Shown: positions 24,845 through 33,937, counted from the first letter of the stretch. The stretch: DNA of 64,000 bases from Jiella mangrovi (GCF_017815135.1 NZ_JAGJCF010000010.1:62001-126000), one strand, 5' to 3'. Program-made: numbers and translations. Notes: generated from the letters alone by a model not told the origin.

Positions 24845-25771
24845 GTGACCGAACTTGCCCCCAATCCCTCGCCCCGCAGCGCCGTTTATGGCGCGCCGCC
24901 CCTCGACCTCGTGGACGTCCCCGACGGCGCCGTGCAGCTCTCGCCGCTGAGGCCCGGCGCGGCGGCGCTGGAGAGCCTGCCCGACGGCAGCATCGATGAC
25001 CTCGTGATCGCGGCACCCGCCGGCTCGATCGAGCGGCGCTTCGTGCTCGCCCATGGGCTGCGCGCGCTTTCGGCCGGCGGCACGCTGACGGTCTCGGCGG
25101 CGAAAGACAAGGGCGGCCAGCGCCTTCGCGCCGAACTCGAAGCCTTCGGCTGCGACGTCGCCGAGCGCTTCAAGGCAAGGCAGCGCATATGCTCCGTCCA
25201 GCGTCCCGAGGCGCCGCAAGGACTTGCCGAGGCGATCGCAGCGGGCGCGCCGGTCACGCTTGAGGACATCGGCCTTCGCTCCCAGCCCGGCATCTTCTCC
25301 TGGAACCGGGTGGATCCGGGCTCGGCCCTGCTCGTCCGTCACCTCCCGGAACTGGCGGGTCGCGGCGCCGATCTCGGCGCGGGGCTGGGCATCCTGTCGA
25401 TCGCCGTCCTGAAATCTGCGGCCGTCACGGAACTGACCCTCGTCGAGATTGATCGCCGCGCCGTCGAGGCAGCAGGGGCGAATGTCACCGATCCTCGGGC
25501 AAAATTTGCCTGGTCGGACGCGCGCGAGACGCCGCTCACCGAGCTTGATTTCGTCGTCTCCAATCCTCCGTTCCACGCGGAGGGGATCGAGGATCGCGGC
25601 CTTGGCAAGGCCTTCATCGCCGCCGCCGGCCGGATGCTGCGCCGCTCCGGCACGCTCTATCTCGTCGCCAACCGGCACATGCCCTATGAGGAGGGCCTGC
25701 GCGCCGCCTTCCGGAGCGTGACCACGGTGGCGGACGAGGCCGGCTACAAGATCTTCGAGGCCCGCAAGTGA
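24845..25771 (+). CDS. RsmC-like 16S rRNA (guanine-N2)-methyltransferase family protein
   Basis: 308 residues from the GTG at 24845; ATG 24779 is an alternative. The N-terminal half is a degenerate methyltransferase fold (LVIAAPAGSIERRFVLAHGLRAL); the C-terminal half carries motif I GRGADLGAGLGILSIAV and the catalytic VVSNPPFHAEG. This two-domain layout is that of RsmC/RlmG enzymes, which methylate a guanine N2 in rRNA. The stop overlaps the next gene's start (GTGA), giving coupling with a pseudouridine synthase. Confidence 0.82.
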   Translation: MTELAPNPSPRSAVYGAPPLDLVDVPDGAVQLSPLRPGAAALESLPDGSIDDLVIAAPAGSIERRFVLAHGLRALSAGGTLTVSAAKDKGGQRLRAELEAFGCDVAERFKARQRICSVQRPEAPQGLAEAIAAGAPVTLEDIGLRSQPGIFSWNRVDPGSALLVRHLPELAGRGADLGAGLGILSIAVLKSAAVTELTLVEIDRRAVEAAGANVTDPRAKFAWSDARETPLTELDFVVSNPPFHAEGIEDRGLGKAFIAAAGRMLRRSGTLYLVANRHMPYEEGLRAAFRSVTTVADEAGYKIFEARK

Positions 25772-26508
25772 CGAAGACGCCGACCTCGCGGCTCGACAAG
25801 CTTCTGGCCAATATGGGCTACGCCTCGCGGCGCGAAATCCAGATGCTCGCCAAAAACGGCCATATCCTGCTGGACGGCGCTCCCGTCGCGAAAGCCGACA
25901 CGCGCATTGCTCTCACGCCCGACCTCGAAACCCGCCTTGTGGTCGACGAAGAGCCGCTCGATCCCCTGCCGGGCTTTGCCCTGATGGTGAACAAGCCGCT
26001 CGGCGTCACCTGCTCCCACAAGGAGGCGGGGCCGTTGATCTACGATCTCCTGCCGCCCCGTTGGCGGCGGCGCGACCCCGCCATCTCGACGGTCGGCCGG
26101 CTCGACAAGGGGACCTCCGGCCTCCTGTTGATGACCGACGACGGCGCGCTGCTCCACCGCATCATTTCGCCGAAACACCATGTCGCCAAACGCTACCGCG
26201 CCCGTCTCGCCCGGCCGCTGACCGGCTCGGAAGTCGACCTCTTCGCCGCCGGCACGCTGATGCTGGAGGGCGAGGAAAAGCCGCTCGCCCCGGCACAGCT
26301 GGAGGTCGTCGGCCCGCAGGAGGCGCTTTTGACGGTGCACGAGGGCCGCTACCACCAGGTCCGCCGCATGTTCGCCGCCACCGGCAACCACGTCGAGACG
26401 CTCCACCGGGAGTCTGTCGGGGGCTTGGGGCTGCCGGTCGATCTGGAGCCGGGCGCGTTTCGCCGGCTGGGCGAGGCGGATCTGGCGGCGATTTTCGCTG
26501 CCGGGTAG
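25768..26508 (+). CDS. RsuA-like ribosomal small-subunit pseudouridine synthase
   Basis: 246 residues. An S4-type RNA-binding domain (TSRLDKLLANMGYASRREIQ) leads into the catalytic domain with VGRLDKGTSGLLLMTDDG, where the Asp of GRLD is the catalytic residue, and HEGRYHQVRRMFAATGNHV. It is closest to the RsuA/RluB/RluE/RluF group; RsuA converts U516 of 16S rRNA. Start GTG 25768 overlaps the stop of the RsmC-like gene, so the two rRNA-modifying enzymes are made together. Confidence 0.9.
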   Translation: MTKTPTSRLDKLLANMGYASRREIQMLAKNGHILLDGAPVAKADTRIALTPDLETRLVVDEEPLDPLPGFALMVNKPLGVTCSHKEAGPLIYDLLPPRWRRRDPAISTVGRLDKGTSGLLLMTDDGALLHRIISPKHHVAKRYRARLARPLTGSEVDLFAAGTLMLEGEEKPLAPAQLEVVGPQEALLTVHEGRYHQVRRMFAATGNHVETLHRESVGGLGLPVDLEPGAFRRLGEADLAAIFAAG

Positions 26509-26712
26509 GGCGGCGGCCGAGGCTCTGGACAAAGACAATGGATGCCTTATCCGCCCGCGGCGTCGGTTCGGGTTTGCTTTGCGTGATGGGCCGACCGTTT
26601 CCGACCCATTAGAGACGTTCACAGGGCGCGGTACGAACGGCCGCTTAGAGCCCCATGATGTCTTTCGTAGCTTCTTCACTATAATGTTCTCTCGGGTGAA
26701 CAGGATGCGGTT

Positions 26713-27324
26713 ATGACGCTTGAGCAGCTTCTCCTTTTTCTTCCGGCAGCGCTGCTTCTGGGAGCATCGCCGGGAGCGAACAATCTGCTGGCCTTCGTTT
26801 CGGCAACAAAGGCTGGATGGCTTCCGGCTGCCAAAGGCATTTTCGGTCGGTTGACGGCCTGGGCGGTTCTTGTCGTCTTGGTCTCTTTGGGGCTCGACGT
26901 GTTGCTACGCACGTCCGAGGTCGCCTTCGTCGCCCTGAAGTGGGTCGGCGTCGCGTATCTTCTCTACCTCGCATGGCAATTCTGGACTGCGGATGTGTCA
27001 ATAGAGATAGAAGCTCCTGAGGTGCCTACACTTATGCGTCGCGAGGCTCTAACGCTAATGGGCAACCCCAAGGCCTACCTCTTGCTGACCGCCTTCCTTC
27101 CTCAGTTTGTGAACGATGGCGTCACTCTCATGCCGCAGCTATTCGCGCTTGGTGCGATCTACCTGCTGGTGGAAGGCGTGGCCGCGCTTCTATGGGTTTC
27201 GGCGGGGAGTTTAGTCGGAGCGCATGCCCTTACCCCTCTACGGCGCAGGATCATCAACCGCGCCTCGGCTGGATTGATGGGGACTGCCGCTCTCCTGCTT
27301 GCGCGAGCGGAGAAGGCAGCATAG
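26713..27324 (+). CDS. LysE/RhtB-family amino-acid exporter
   Basis: 203 residues, six helices. The family signature is PGANNLLAFVSATKAGW near residue 20; KWVGVAYLLYLAWQFW, and MGNPKAYLLLTAFLPQF also fit. The amino acid exported is unknown. Codon use and GC are visibly lower than in neighbours, and the gene is not in an obvious operon, so it may be a more recent arrival. Confidence 0.88.
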   Translation: MTLEQLLLFLPAALLLGASPGANNLLAFVSATKAGWLPAAKGIFGRLTAWAVLVVLVSLGLDVLLRTSEVAFVALKWVGVAYLLYLAWQFWTADVSIEIEAPEVPTLMRREALTLMGNPKAYLLLTAFLPQFVNDGVTLMPQLFALGAIYLLVEGVAALLWVSAGSLVGAHALTPLRRRIINRASAGLMGTAALLLARAEKAA

Positions 27325-27549
27325 CGGCGACGCGCGGGCGTTCGCATCGTTAGCTTGAACAGCTCCGTCCGCATTGCTGCCATTGGTTGATGTACCTACC
27401 AATGACAGGTTTCCACCCATCGCAGCCATCCGGCGGGCCGCACCCGCCCACCCAAACCTTGACCCGCCTCCCGCCACCATGGCAACTCGCGTCCGACCCT
27501 TCTCGCCCGCCGCGCTCGTTCCGCGGGCTCCAAGCCGGACCGCTTCGAA

Positions 27550-28542
27550 ATGTCAGATATCGCCCCCCACATGGACCCGCGCCGTTCCTTCCAGGCGCTG
27601 ATCCTGACGCTGCATCGCTACTGGGCCGATTACGGCTGCGTGGTGCTGCAGCCCTACGACATGGAGGTCGGCGCCGGGACGTTTCATCCGGCGACGACGC
27701 TGCGCGCCTTGGGTCCGCGGCCGTGGAACGCCGCCTATGTCCAGCCGTCGCGGCGGCCGAAGGACGGGCGCTATGGCGAAAACCCTAACCGGCTGCAGCA
27801 TTATTATCAGTATCAGGTGATCCTGAAGCCCAACCCGTCGAACCTGCAGGAGCTTTATCTCGGCTCCCTCAAGGCGATCGGCGTCGACACGGCGCTGCAT
27901 GACATCCGCTTCGTCGAGGACGACTGGGAGAGCCCGACGCTCGGCGCCTGGGGGCTCGGCTGGGAGTGCTGGTGCGACGGCATGGAGGTCTCGCAGTTCA
28001 CCTACTTCCAGCAGGTCTGCGGCATCGAATGCGCCCCCGTCGCCGGCGAGCTGACCTACGGGCTCGAGCGTCTGGCGATGTATGTCCAGAACGTCGATAA
28101 CGTCTACGACCTCAACTTCAACGGCCGCGAGGGCGCGGAAAAGGTCACCTATGGCGACGTCTTCCTGCAGGCCGAGCAGGAATATTCCCGGTTCAATTTC
28201 GAGATCGCCGACACGAAGATCCTGCACCAGCACTTCATCGACGCGGAAAACGAGTGCAAGGCGATCCTGGCGGCGGGGGACCCTTCGAGGCTCGCTTTGC
28301 TCGCACCTCAGGGTGGGGAGGGCGAAGTGGCAGACGGCGGCGCGGCGCTGCTTCATCGCTGCGTGCTGCCGGCCTACGACCAGTGCATCAAGGCCTCCCA
28401 CGTCTTCAACCTGCTCGATGCCCGCGGCGTCATCTCGGTGACCGAGCGCCAGAGCTACATCCTGCGGGTCCGCAATCTCGCCAAGGCCTGCGGCGAGGCG
28501 TTTCTCAAGACCGATGCGGGCGGGGCGAACTGGCAGGGCTGA
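27550..28542 (+). CDS. glyQ: Glycyl-tRNA synthetase, alpha subunit
   Basis: 330 residues. [57 protein letters not shown] and [11 protein letters not shown] are the class II catalytic motifs of bacterial GlyQ. The protein joins the beta subunit (GlyS) to charge tRNA-Gly. An in-frame palindromic repeat at 28279-28319 adds [13 protein letters not shown] near residue 244, before the conserved [19 protein letters not shown]. The beta-subunit gene, usually close by, is not present downstream in this window. Confidence 0.95.
   Translation: MSDIAPHMDPRRSFQALILTLHRYWADYGCVVLQPYDMEVGAGTFHPATTLRALGPRPWNAAYVQPSRRPKDGRYGENPNRLQHYYQYQVILKPNPSNLQELYLGSLKAIGVDTALHDIRFVEDDWESPTLGAWGLGWECWCDGMEVSQFTYFQQVCGIECAPVAGELTYGLERLAMYVQNVDNVYDLNFNGREGAEKVTYGDVFLQAEQEYSRFNFEIADTKILHQHFIDAENECKAILAAGDPSRLALLAPQGGEGEVADGGAALLHRCVLPAYDQCIKASHVFNLLDARGVISVTERQSYILRVRNLAKACGEAFLKTDAGGANWQG
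28279..28319. repeat. Palindromic repeat element translated inside glyQ
   Basis: GACCCTTCGAGGC ... GCACCTCAGGGTGGGG is an imperfect palindrome of the type found between genes in alphaproteobacteria. It lies in a stretch of glyQ where, from memory, orthologues have a shorter or variable loop. Its length keeps the frame open. Confidence 0.6.
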
Positions 28543-28600
28543 GATAAATGGAAGCAGATCGACACGTCCTGCCGGGCGGTGTTCCTGCAGTGCTGGTCGC

Positions 28601-29029
28601 CTAACTCGGACTCTGCACGAACGGATCAATCACGGTGACCTCGGGAAAGCGAAAATCCCGCATGTTCCTGGTGAGCACCACGAGTCCATGGACTGCCGCC
28701 GTCGCGCCAATCAGGCTGTCATAGCTCTCGGTGCCCGCCTCGGCCTGCATGGCGCCGCAGAGCATCGCCTCCGTCGCGCCGAACGGCAGGATGCGGCCGT
28801 TATAGGCAGGCAGGACGCTGCCGGCGAGCCAGCGGTCCAGGACGGCCGCATCGTCGGGTGAGCGGCGCGCGAGGCGCAGGATGCCCCGGCGGATCTCCAG
28901 GATGGTGATCGCCGACAGGTAGAAGGCGCGCGGTGGAACTTCCACGAACCACCGCTGCATGAGCGGATCGGCCCGACACCCCTTGCGCGCTTCCGAGAGG
29001 ACGATCGTGTCGACGAGGTACGTCGTCAA
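28601..29029 (-). CDS. vapC: VapC-type PIN-domain toxin
   Basis: 142 residues. The acidic PIN residues are visible: Asp7 (YLVDT), Glu13 (LSEARKG), Glu45 region (ILEIRRGI) and the Asp in ESYDSLIGATAA, with HGLVVLTRNMRDF at the end. VapC toxins cut tRNA or rRNA. The start overlaps the stop of the antitoxin gene by 4 nt, the standard arrangement. It converges with glyQ. Confidence 0.92.
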   Translation of the reverse strand: MTTYLVDTIVLSEARKGCRADPLMQRWFVEVPPRAFYLSAITILEIRRGILRLARRSPDDAAVLDRWLAGSVLPAYNGRILPFGATEAMLCGAMQAEAGTESYDSLIGATAAVHGLVVLTRNMRDFRFPEVTVIDPFVQSPS

Positions 29030-29277
29030 AAGGTGACGTCCCGGCCAACAAGGGCAGGGCGCTCGAAGTCGAAGTCGATGCCGGCGGCCTCCTCGCTGGC
29101 GAGAAGATCGAGCATGGTAGGCCCGGCCTTCTCGCCGCTCATCCGCCGGAATTCCGCGTGGGTCATCAGGACGAAGGCGGGTCTGCCCCGATCGGTGATG
29201 ACGACCGGCGCGACAGCGGCGGCGCGCTTTGCCGCCCCGATGTCCTGATTGAGCTCACGTGACGAGATCGTGGCCAT
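29026..29277 (-). CDS. Phd/YefM-type antitoxin
   Basis: 83 residues. The DNA-binding start (ATISSRELNQDIGAAKRAA) and VVITDRGRPAFVLMTHAEFRRM are the Phd/YefM signature. The C-terminal 30 residues (DLLASEEAAGIDFDFERP) should bind the PIN toxin and block its active site. It represses its own promoter in known modules; 250 bp of upstream sequence with AT-rich TAACAAAATAATATGTTACTA (a near palindrome near 29290) is a likely operator. Confidence 0.92.
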   Translation of the reverse strand: MATISSRELNQDIGAAKRAAAVAPVVITDRGRPAFVLMTHAEFRRMSGEKAGPTMLDLLASEEAAGIDFDFERPALVGRDVTF

Positions 29278-29292
29278 TTCCGCCTCCTTGTA

Positions 29293-29318
29293 GTAACAAA
29301 ATAATATGTTACTACACT
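29293..29318. promoter_or_regulatory. AT-rich palindrome upstream of the Phd/VapC module
   Basis: Just upstream of the antitoxin start the sequence reads GTAGTAACAAAATAATATGTTACTAC, in which GTAGTAACA and TGTTACTAC are perfect reverse complements 8 nt apart. In Phd/VapB-type modules the antitoxin-toxin complex binds such palindromes at its own promoter. Confidence 0.7.
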
Positions 29319-29527
29319 TTATCGGTCAAGTGGGTCGGTCGTGACCGAAGATGCGAGCGGCCCCTCGCCGTGGTGTCGGCGTGCTGCATCCGTGCGTGCG
29401 GCGAGTCGTAATATCGGCTTGCATCGTCGTCGAGGCTTTTGCATTGCCCTCCAACGCACTAGGTAAGTGAAACACCAGCGAGAGCCTTTTCCTCGCTGAC
29501 CCGCCGCGATCCGCAATCGACGGGCTC

Positions 29528-32500
29528 ATGAACCGACTGACGTTTCCACAGCCGATACCCGCAAGCCGCCCCTCCGACGCCACCGTTACGGCCGTGCTCG
29601 GGCCGACCAACACCGGCAAGACGCATCTCGCCATCGAGCGGATGATCGCCCATGGCTCGGGCACCATCGGCCTGCCGCTCAGGCTCTTGGCGCGGGAGGT
29701 CTATCAGAAGGTCTGCGACCGGGTCGGCGTCGCCCATGTCGCGCTGATCACCGGCGAGGAGAAGATCCGGCCGCCCAAGGCGCGCTATTTCGTCTGCACC
29801 GTCGAGGCGATGCCGCGCAATCCGGGCACCGCCTTCGTCGCCATCGACGAGGTGCAGCTCGCCAGCGATCTCGAACGCGGCCACGTCTTTACCGATCGCA
29901 TCCTGACGGCGCGGGGTTTTCAGGAGACTCTGCTCCTCGGCGCCTCGACCATGCAAGGGGTGTTGCGTCAGCTGATCCCCGGCCTCGGGACGCAGACGCG
30001 GCCGAGGCTGTCGAACCTCGTCTATGCCGGCTCGAAGAAGATCACCCGGCTGCCGCGCCGTTCGGCGATCGTCGCCTTCTCGGCCGACGAGGTCTACGCC
30101 ATCGCCGAGCTGATCCGCCGGCAGCGCGGTGGTGCGGCGGTGGTTCTCGGCGCGCTGAGCCCACGCACCCGCAACGCCCAGGTCGAGCTCTACCAGAATG
30201 GCGAAGTGGACTATCTCGTCGCCACCGACGCCATCGGCATGGGCCTCAATCTCGACGTCGATCACGTCGCCTTTGCCCAGGACTGGAAATATGACGGCTT
30301 TCAGTACCGCCAGCTGACGGCGGCCGAATACGGCCAGATCGCGGGGCGCGCCGGCCGCCACGTGCGCGACGGCACCTTCGGCGTGACCGGCAAGGTCGAT
30401 CCCTTGCCGGACGAGCTTGTGGAGGCGCTGGAGGCGCATTCCTTCGCTTCGGTGAAGGTCCTGCAGTGGCGCAGCGGCGAGCACGACTTCTCCTCGCTCG
30501 ATGCCCTGAAGGACAGCCTGGAGCGTCCGCCGCCGAGCGAATCGCTGACCAAGGCGCTGCCGTCGGTCGATCAGCGGGCGCTGGAATTTCTGTCGAAGGT
30601 TCCCGATATCGCCCAGCGGGCGCGGGGCGCGAAACGTGTCGAGCTCCTCTGGGAGACCTGCAAGCTTCCCGACTATCGCCGCATCGCGCCGGCCCAGCAC
30701 GCCGAGATCATCGCCTCGATCTATACCGACGTCGCCGAGAACGGGCGTGTCTCGGAAGACTACATGGCGGCCCAGGTCAAAAGGGCCGATCGCACCGAGG
30801 GCGATCTCGACACCCTGTCCCAGCGCATCGCCGAAATCCGGACCTGGACCTATATTTCACACCGCCCGGACTGGCTTGCCGATCCGACACACTGGCAGGA
30901 AAAGACGCGCGACATCGAAAATCGTCTGTCCGACGCTCTTCACGACAGGTTGACGAAACGGTTCGTAGACCGCAGGACAAGCGTCTTGATGAAGCGGCTG
31001 AGAGAGAACGCATTCATGGAAGCAGAGATCGCCGGCGATGGAACGGTGTCGGTCGAGGGCCACGCCGTGGGCGAACTGCAGGCTTTCCGCTTCTCCGCCG
31101 ACACCAAGGCGGAAGGCGCGGACGGTCGTGCCGTGAGGACGGCGGCGCAGAAGGCGCTGGCCGGCGAATTCGAAAAGCGCGCCGAGCGTTTTGCCAATTC
31201 TCCGAACGGTGATCTGGCGCTCGGCTCGGATGGGCTGGTGCGCTGGCTCGGCGCACCGGTGGCGACGCTGACGGCCGGCGAGGATCCGCTGAAGCCGCGC
31301 GTGGTGCTGCTGGCCGACGAACAGCTGACGGGCCCGATGCGCGACATGGTGGCGAACCGTGTCGAGCGCTACGTGACCTATCAGGTCTCGACCGTTCTGA
31401 AGCCGCTCGCCGATCTCAAGCAGGCCGAGGGGCTCGAAGGGGTCGCGCGCGGCCTCGCCTATCGCCTCGTCGAGGAATACGGCATTCTTCAGCGCCGCGA
31501 CGTCGCCGAGGAAGTGCGCGCCCTCGATCAGGCGGCTCGTGCGGCGCTGCGCCGCTATGGGGTTCGTTTCGGCGCCTATCATATTTTCGTGCCGCTTCTC
31601 ATCAAGCCGGCGCCGGCGAGCCTTCTGACGCTGCTCTGGGCAATACAGAACGACGGCCGTGAACGGCCGGGCTTCGGCGACGTCACACATCTGCTTTCGA
31701 CGGGCCGCACCTCGGCCGTCGCGGATACGAACTTCGATCCGATCTTCTACAAGCTCGCGGGCTACCGGCTGCTCGGCCGGCGCGCCGTGCGCGTCGACAT
31801 TCTGGAGCGGCTGGCCGATCTCATCCGCCCGGCTTTGTCCTGGAAGCCCGGCTCCGGCAAACGGCCCGAGGGCGGCTATAACGGTTCGCAGTTCCTGGTC
31901 ACTCCGGCGATGATGTCGATCCTCGGCGCGACAGCCGACGACATGGACGAAATCCTCAAGGGCCTCGGCTACCGGCCGCAGCCCATGCAGGCCGAGTCCG
32001 TCGAAGCCGAGCTGTCGCGTCTCGACGACGAGGCGATCGCCAGGGAAGCGGCGGAACAGGCCGAGGCTGCGCGAAAGGCAGCGGAGGCCGCGGCCAGCGC
32101 CGAGGCGCCACAGGTGCCCGATGTCGCAGCCGAGAGCGGCGAAGCCTCTGTGGAAGCCGGCAGCAGTGACGCTGTCGCGGCATCTGAGGACGCAGCGCCG
32201 AGCGCGCCGGCAGAAGACGCCACACAGGCCATCGCCGCTGCCCAGTCGGGTGATGCCGATGGGCAGGCCGCGCAAGCGGCTGCGGCGTCCGGCGCGGAGG
32301 TTGCTTCCGCAGACGCGGACGCTGCTTCGGCGGACGCTCCCGCGAGCGAGCCTGCCGGGGTGGAAACCGCACCGGCCGGTGAGGCCGCCGCGCCTGCTGC
32401 CGCCGCCGAGCCGGCAGTGCCCTTTGCCGATAGGGCTTCGGATGCTGCCAGCGAGACACAGCCGGCAGCTGACATCGAAGCCACGCCCGGCGACGCGGCG

Positions 32501-32950
32501 GCAGAGACTGCCGCCACCGCGGCGGCCGAGGCTCCGGCGGAACCGGCCGAGCCGAGGATCGTCCAGGTCTGGCGGCCGCATCGCGGCGATCGCCAGCCGG
32601 GCCAGAACCGCAACAATCGGCGCACACGCGGCTCCGGCCCGGGACGTCAGGGCCATCAGGGTCAGGGCGAAGCGGGCGACGGGGCCGCCGATGCCGGGCA
32701 GAGCCGGGGTCGGCAGAGATTTGCCCGCCGTCACGAAAATGCCGACGGCGAGGGCCGCCAGCAACGCTTCGGCAAGGGCGGACCAAAGGGCAAGGACCAG
32801 AAGGGCAAGGATTTCGGCGACCGGGGCAACCGCGGTCCGAACCGCGACAAGGGCGACGGCGGCAACCGCCGGGACAAGGCGCCGCAGCGGATCGATCCCG
32901 ATTCGCCCTTCGCCAAGCTCGCGGCTTTGAAGGAAAAGCTTGGCCGCTGA
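29528..32950 (+). CDS. Suv3-like superfamily 2 RNA helicase with long low-complexity tail
   Basis: 1140 residues. Walker A is GPTNTGKTHLA (about 25-35), the DExH box is IDEVQ, and helicase motif VI is in YGQIAGRAGRH, the pattern of mitochondrial Suv3 and its alphaproteobacterial relatives. A C-terminal Suv3-like region runs to about 820. Then come about 200 Ala/Glu-rich residues, then an Arg/Gly/Gln/Lys-rich end (QVWRPHRGDRQPGQNRNNRR...) and the ending DPDSPFAKLAALKEKLGR. The tail resembles an RNase E-type scaffold and probably binds RNA or protein. It overlaps the S4-protein gene. Confidence 0.92.
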   Translation: MNRLTFPQPIPASRPSDATVTAVLGPTNTGKTHLAIERMIAHGSGTIGLPLRLLAREVYQKVCDRVGVAHVALITGEEKIRPPKARYFVCTVEAMPRNPGTAFVAIDEVQLASDLERGHVFTDRILTARGFQETLLLGASTMQGVLRQLIPGLGTQTRPRLSNLVYAGSKKITRLPRRSAIVAFSADEVYAIAELIRRQRGGAAVVLGALSPRTRNAQVELYQNGEVDYLVATDAIGMGLNLDVDHVAFAQDWKYDGFQYRQLTAAEYGQIAGRAGRHVRDGTFGVTGKVDPLPDELVEALEAHSFASVKVLQWRSGEHDFSSLDALKDSLERPPPSESLTKALPSVDQRALEFLSKVPDIAQRARGAKRVELLWETCKLPDYRRIAPAQHAEIIASIYTDVAENGRVSEDYMAAQVKRADRTEGDLDTLSQRIAEIRTWTYISHRPDWLADPTHWQEKTRDIENRLSDALHDRLTKRFVDRRTSVLMKRLRENAFMEAEIAGDGTVSVEGHAVGELQAFRFSADTKAEGADGRAVRTAAQKALAGEFEKRAERFANSPNGDLALGSDGLVRWLGAPVATLTAGEDPLKPRVVLLADEQLTGPMRDMVANRVERYVTYQVSTVLKPLADLKQAEGLEGVARGLAYRLVEEYGILQRRDVAEEVRALDQAARAALRRYGVRFGAYHIFVPLLIKPAPASLLTLLWAIQNDGRERPGFGDVTHLLSTGRTSAVADTNFDPIFYKLAGYRLLGRRAVRVDILERLADLIRPALSWKPGSGKRPEGGYNGSQFLVTPAMMSILGATADDMDEILKGLGYRPQPMQAESVEAELSRLDDEAIAREAAEQAEAARKAAEAAASAEAPQVPDVAAESGEASVEAGSSDAVAASEDAAPSAPAEDATQAIAAAQSGDADGQAAQAAAASGAEVASADADAASADAPASEPAGVETAPAGEAAAPAAAAEPAVPFADRASDAASETQPAADIEATPGDAAAETAATAAAEAPAEPAEPRIVQVWRPHRGDRQPGQNRNNRRTRGSGPGRQGHQGQGEAGDGAADAGQSRGRQRFARRHENADGEGRQQRFGKGGPKGKDQKGKDFGDRGNRGPNRDKGDGGNRRDKAPQRIDPDSPFAKLAALKEKLGR

Positions 32951-33389
32951 CGAGAACGAGCCGGGCGCGGGTGGCCCTGTCGGCGGCGCCGGTTCGCAGC
33001 GTCTCGACAAGTGGCTGTTCTTCACCCGCATCGTGAAGTCCCGAACGCTCGCCCAGAAGCTGGTCTCGTCCGGCGGCGTGCGCGTCAATCGCGACAAGAT
33101 CACCAATCCGGCCCGTCAGCTGCGGGTCGGTGACACGCTGACGATTTCCTATGCGAATGCGGTCAGGGTACTGAAGGTGCTTGGTCCCGGTGCAAGGCGG
33201 GGCCCGGCCAGCGAGGCGGTTCTGCTTTACGAGGACCTTGCGCCTCCGGACGCGGACCGTCGCGCCGGCGCGTCCGGCGACGACAAAGTGTCCGCGCGGC
33301 GGCCGGACGCTCCGGAGGCTGGAAATCCGCGGCCTTCGAAGAAGGATCGTCGGGCGCTGGCAAGGCTGAAGGGCGGCGGACCGGCATAG
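32940..33389 (+). CDS. S4-domain RNA-binding protein (Hsp15-like)
   Basis: 149 residues. The S4 domain is clear: QRLDKWLFFTRIVKSRTLAQKLVSSGGVRVN, with the ending typical of HslR (Hsp15), which binds stalled 50S subunits after heat shock. A basic C-terminal tail follows (PSKKDRRALARLKGGG). The start is TTG 32940, 11 nt inside the helicase gene, with AAGGA upstream. The overlap suggests that the helicase and this protein are made together, fitting RNA metabolism. Confidence 0.88.
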   Translation: MAADENEPGAGGPVGGAGSQRLDKWLFFTRIVKSRTLAQKLVSSGGVRVNRDKITNPARQLRVGDTLTISYANAVRVLKVLGPGARRGPASEAVLLYEDLAPPDADRRAGASGDDKVSARRPDAPEAGNPRPSKKDRRALARLKGGGPA

Positions 33390-33598
33390 TCCTTTGCGCG
33401 GATGTGCCGCCCGGCGGGGCGGACGGCCCGGCGGGAACAAGTTTGCCGCATCGGCCGAAAGAACGAAATGCTTTGCGCTTGCAAGCCAAAAGGCGAGTGG
33501 CTAGGTCCAGAAGCGATTGATGACGCCGGTTGCACATGGCCGGCTTGGGCAAGTGGGTGGCTGGCCATTTCGGGCAGGCAGCCTCGAGAGGAAGACAC

Positions 33599-33937
33599 AT
33601 GACTTACGTCGTGACCGACAATTGCATTCGCTGCAAATACATGGACTGCGTCGAGGTTTGTCCGGTCGACTGCTTCTACGAAGGCGACAACATGCTCGTC
33701 ATCCATCCGGACGAGTGCATCGATTGCGGCGTCTGCGAGCCCGAATGCCCGGCCGAGGCGATCAAGCCGGACACCGAGCCGGCCCTCGACAAATGGCTGA
33801 CGCTGAATGCGGAATATGCCGACAAGTGGCCGAACATCACGATCAAGCGCGACGGCCCCGAAGACGGCCCGAAATTCGACGGCGAAGAGGGCAAGCTGGA
33901 GAAGTATTTCTCTCCCGAACCCGGCCAGGGCGACTGA
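33599..33937 (+). CDS. fdxA: Ferredoxin, 7Fe type (FdxA)
   Basis: 112 residues. [18 protein letters not shown] and [16 protein letters not shown] hold the cysteines of a [3Fe-4S] and a [4Fe-4S] cluster; the C-terminal extension [15 protein letters not shown] is typical of FdxA. It transfers electrons in the cytoplasm to unknown partners. ATG 33599 has GAGAGGAAG at the proper distance, while the longer frame upstream has no homology. A terminator follows 70 bp downstream. Confidence 0.95.
   Translation: MTYVVTDNCIRCKYMDCVEVCPVDCFYEGDNMLVIHPDECIDCGVCEPECPAEAIKPDTEPALDKWLTLNAEYADKWPNITIKRDGPEDGPKFDGEEGKLEKYFSPEPGQGD

Noticed and set aside
30857-33106. 749-codon minus-strand frame opposite the helicase
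   Set aside because: It is opposite a well-supported helicase; its arginine- and glycine-rich product comes from GC-rich codons.
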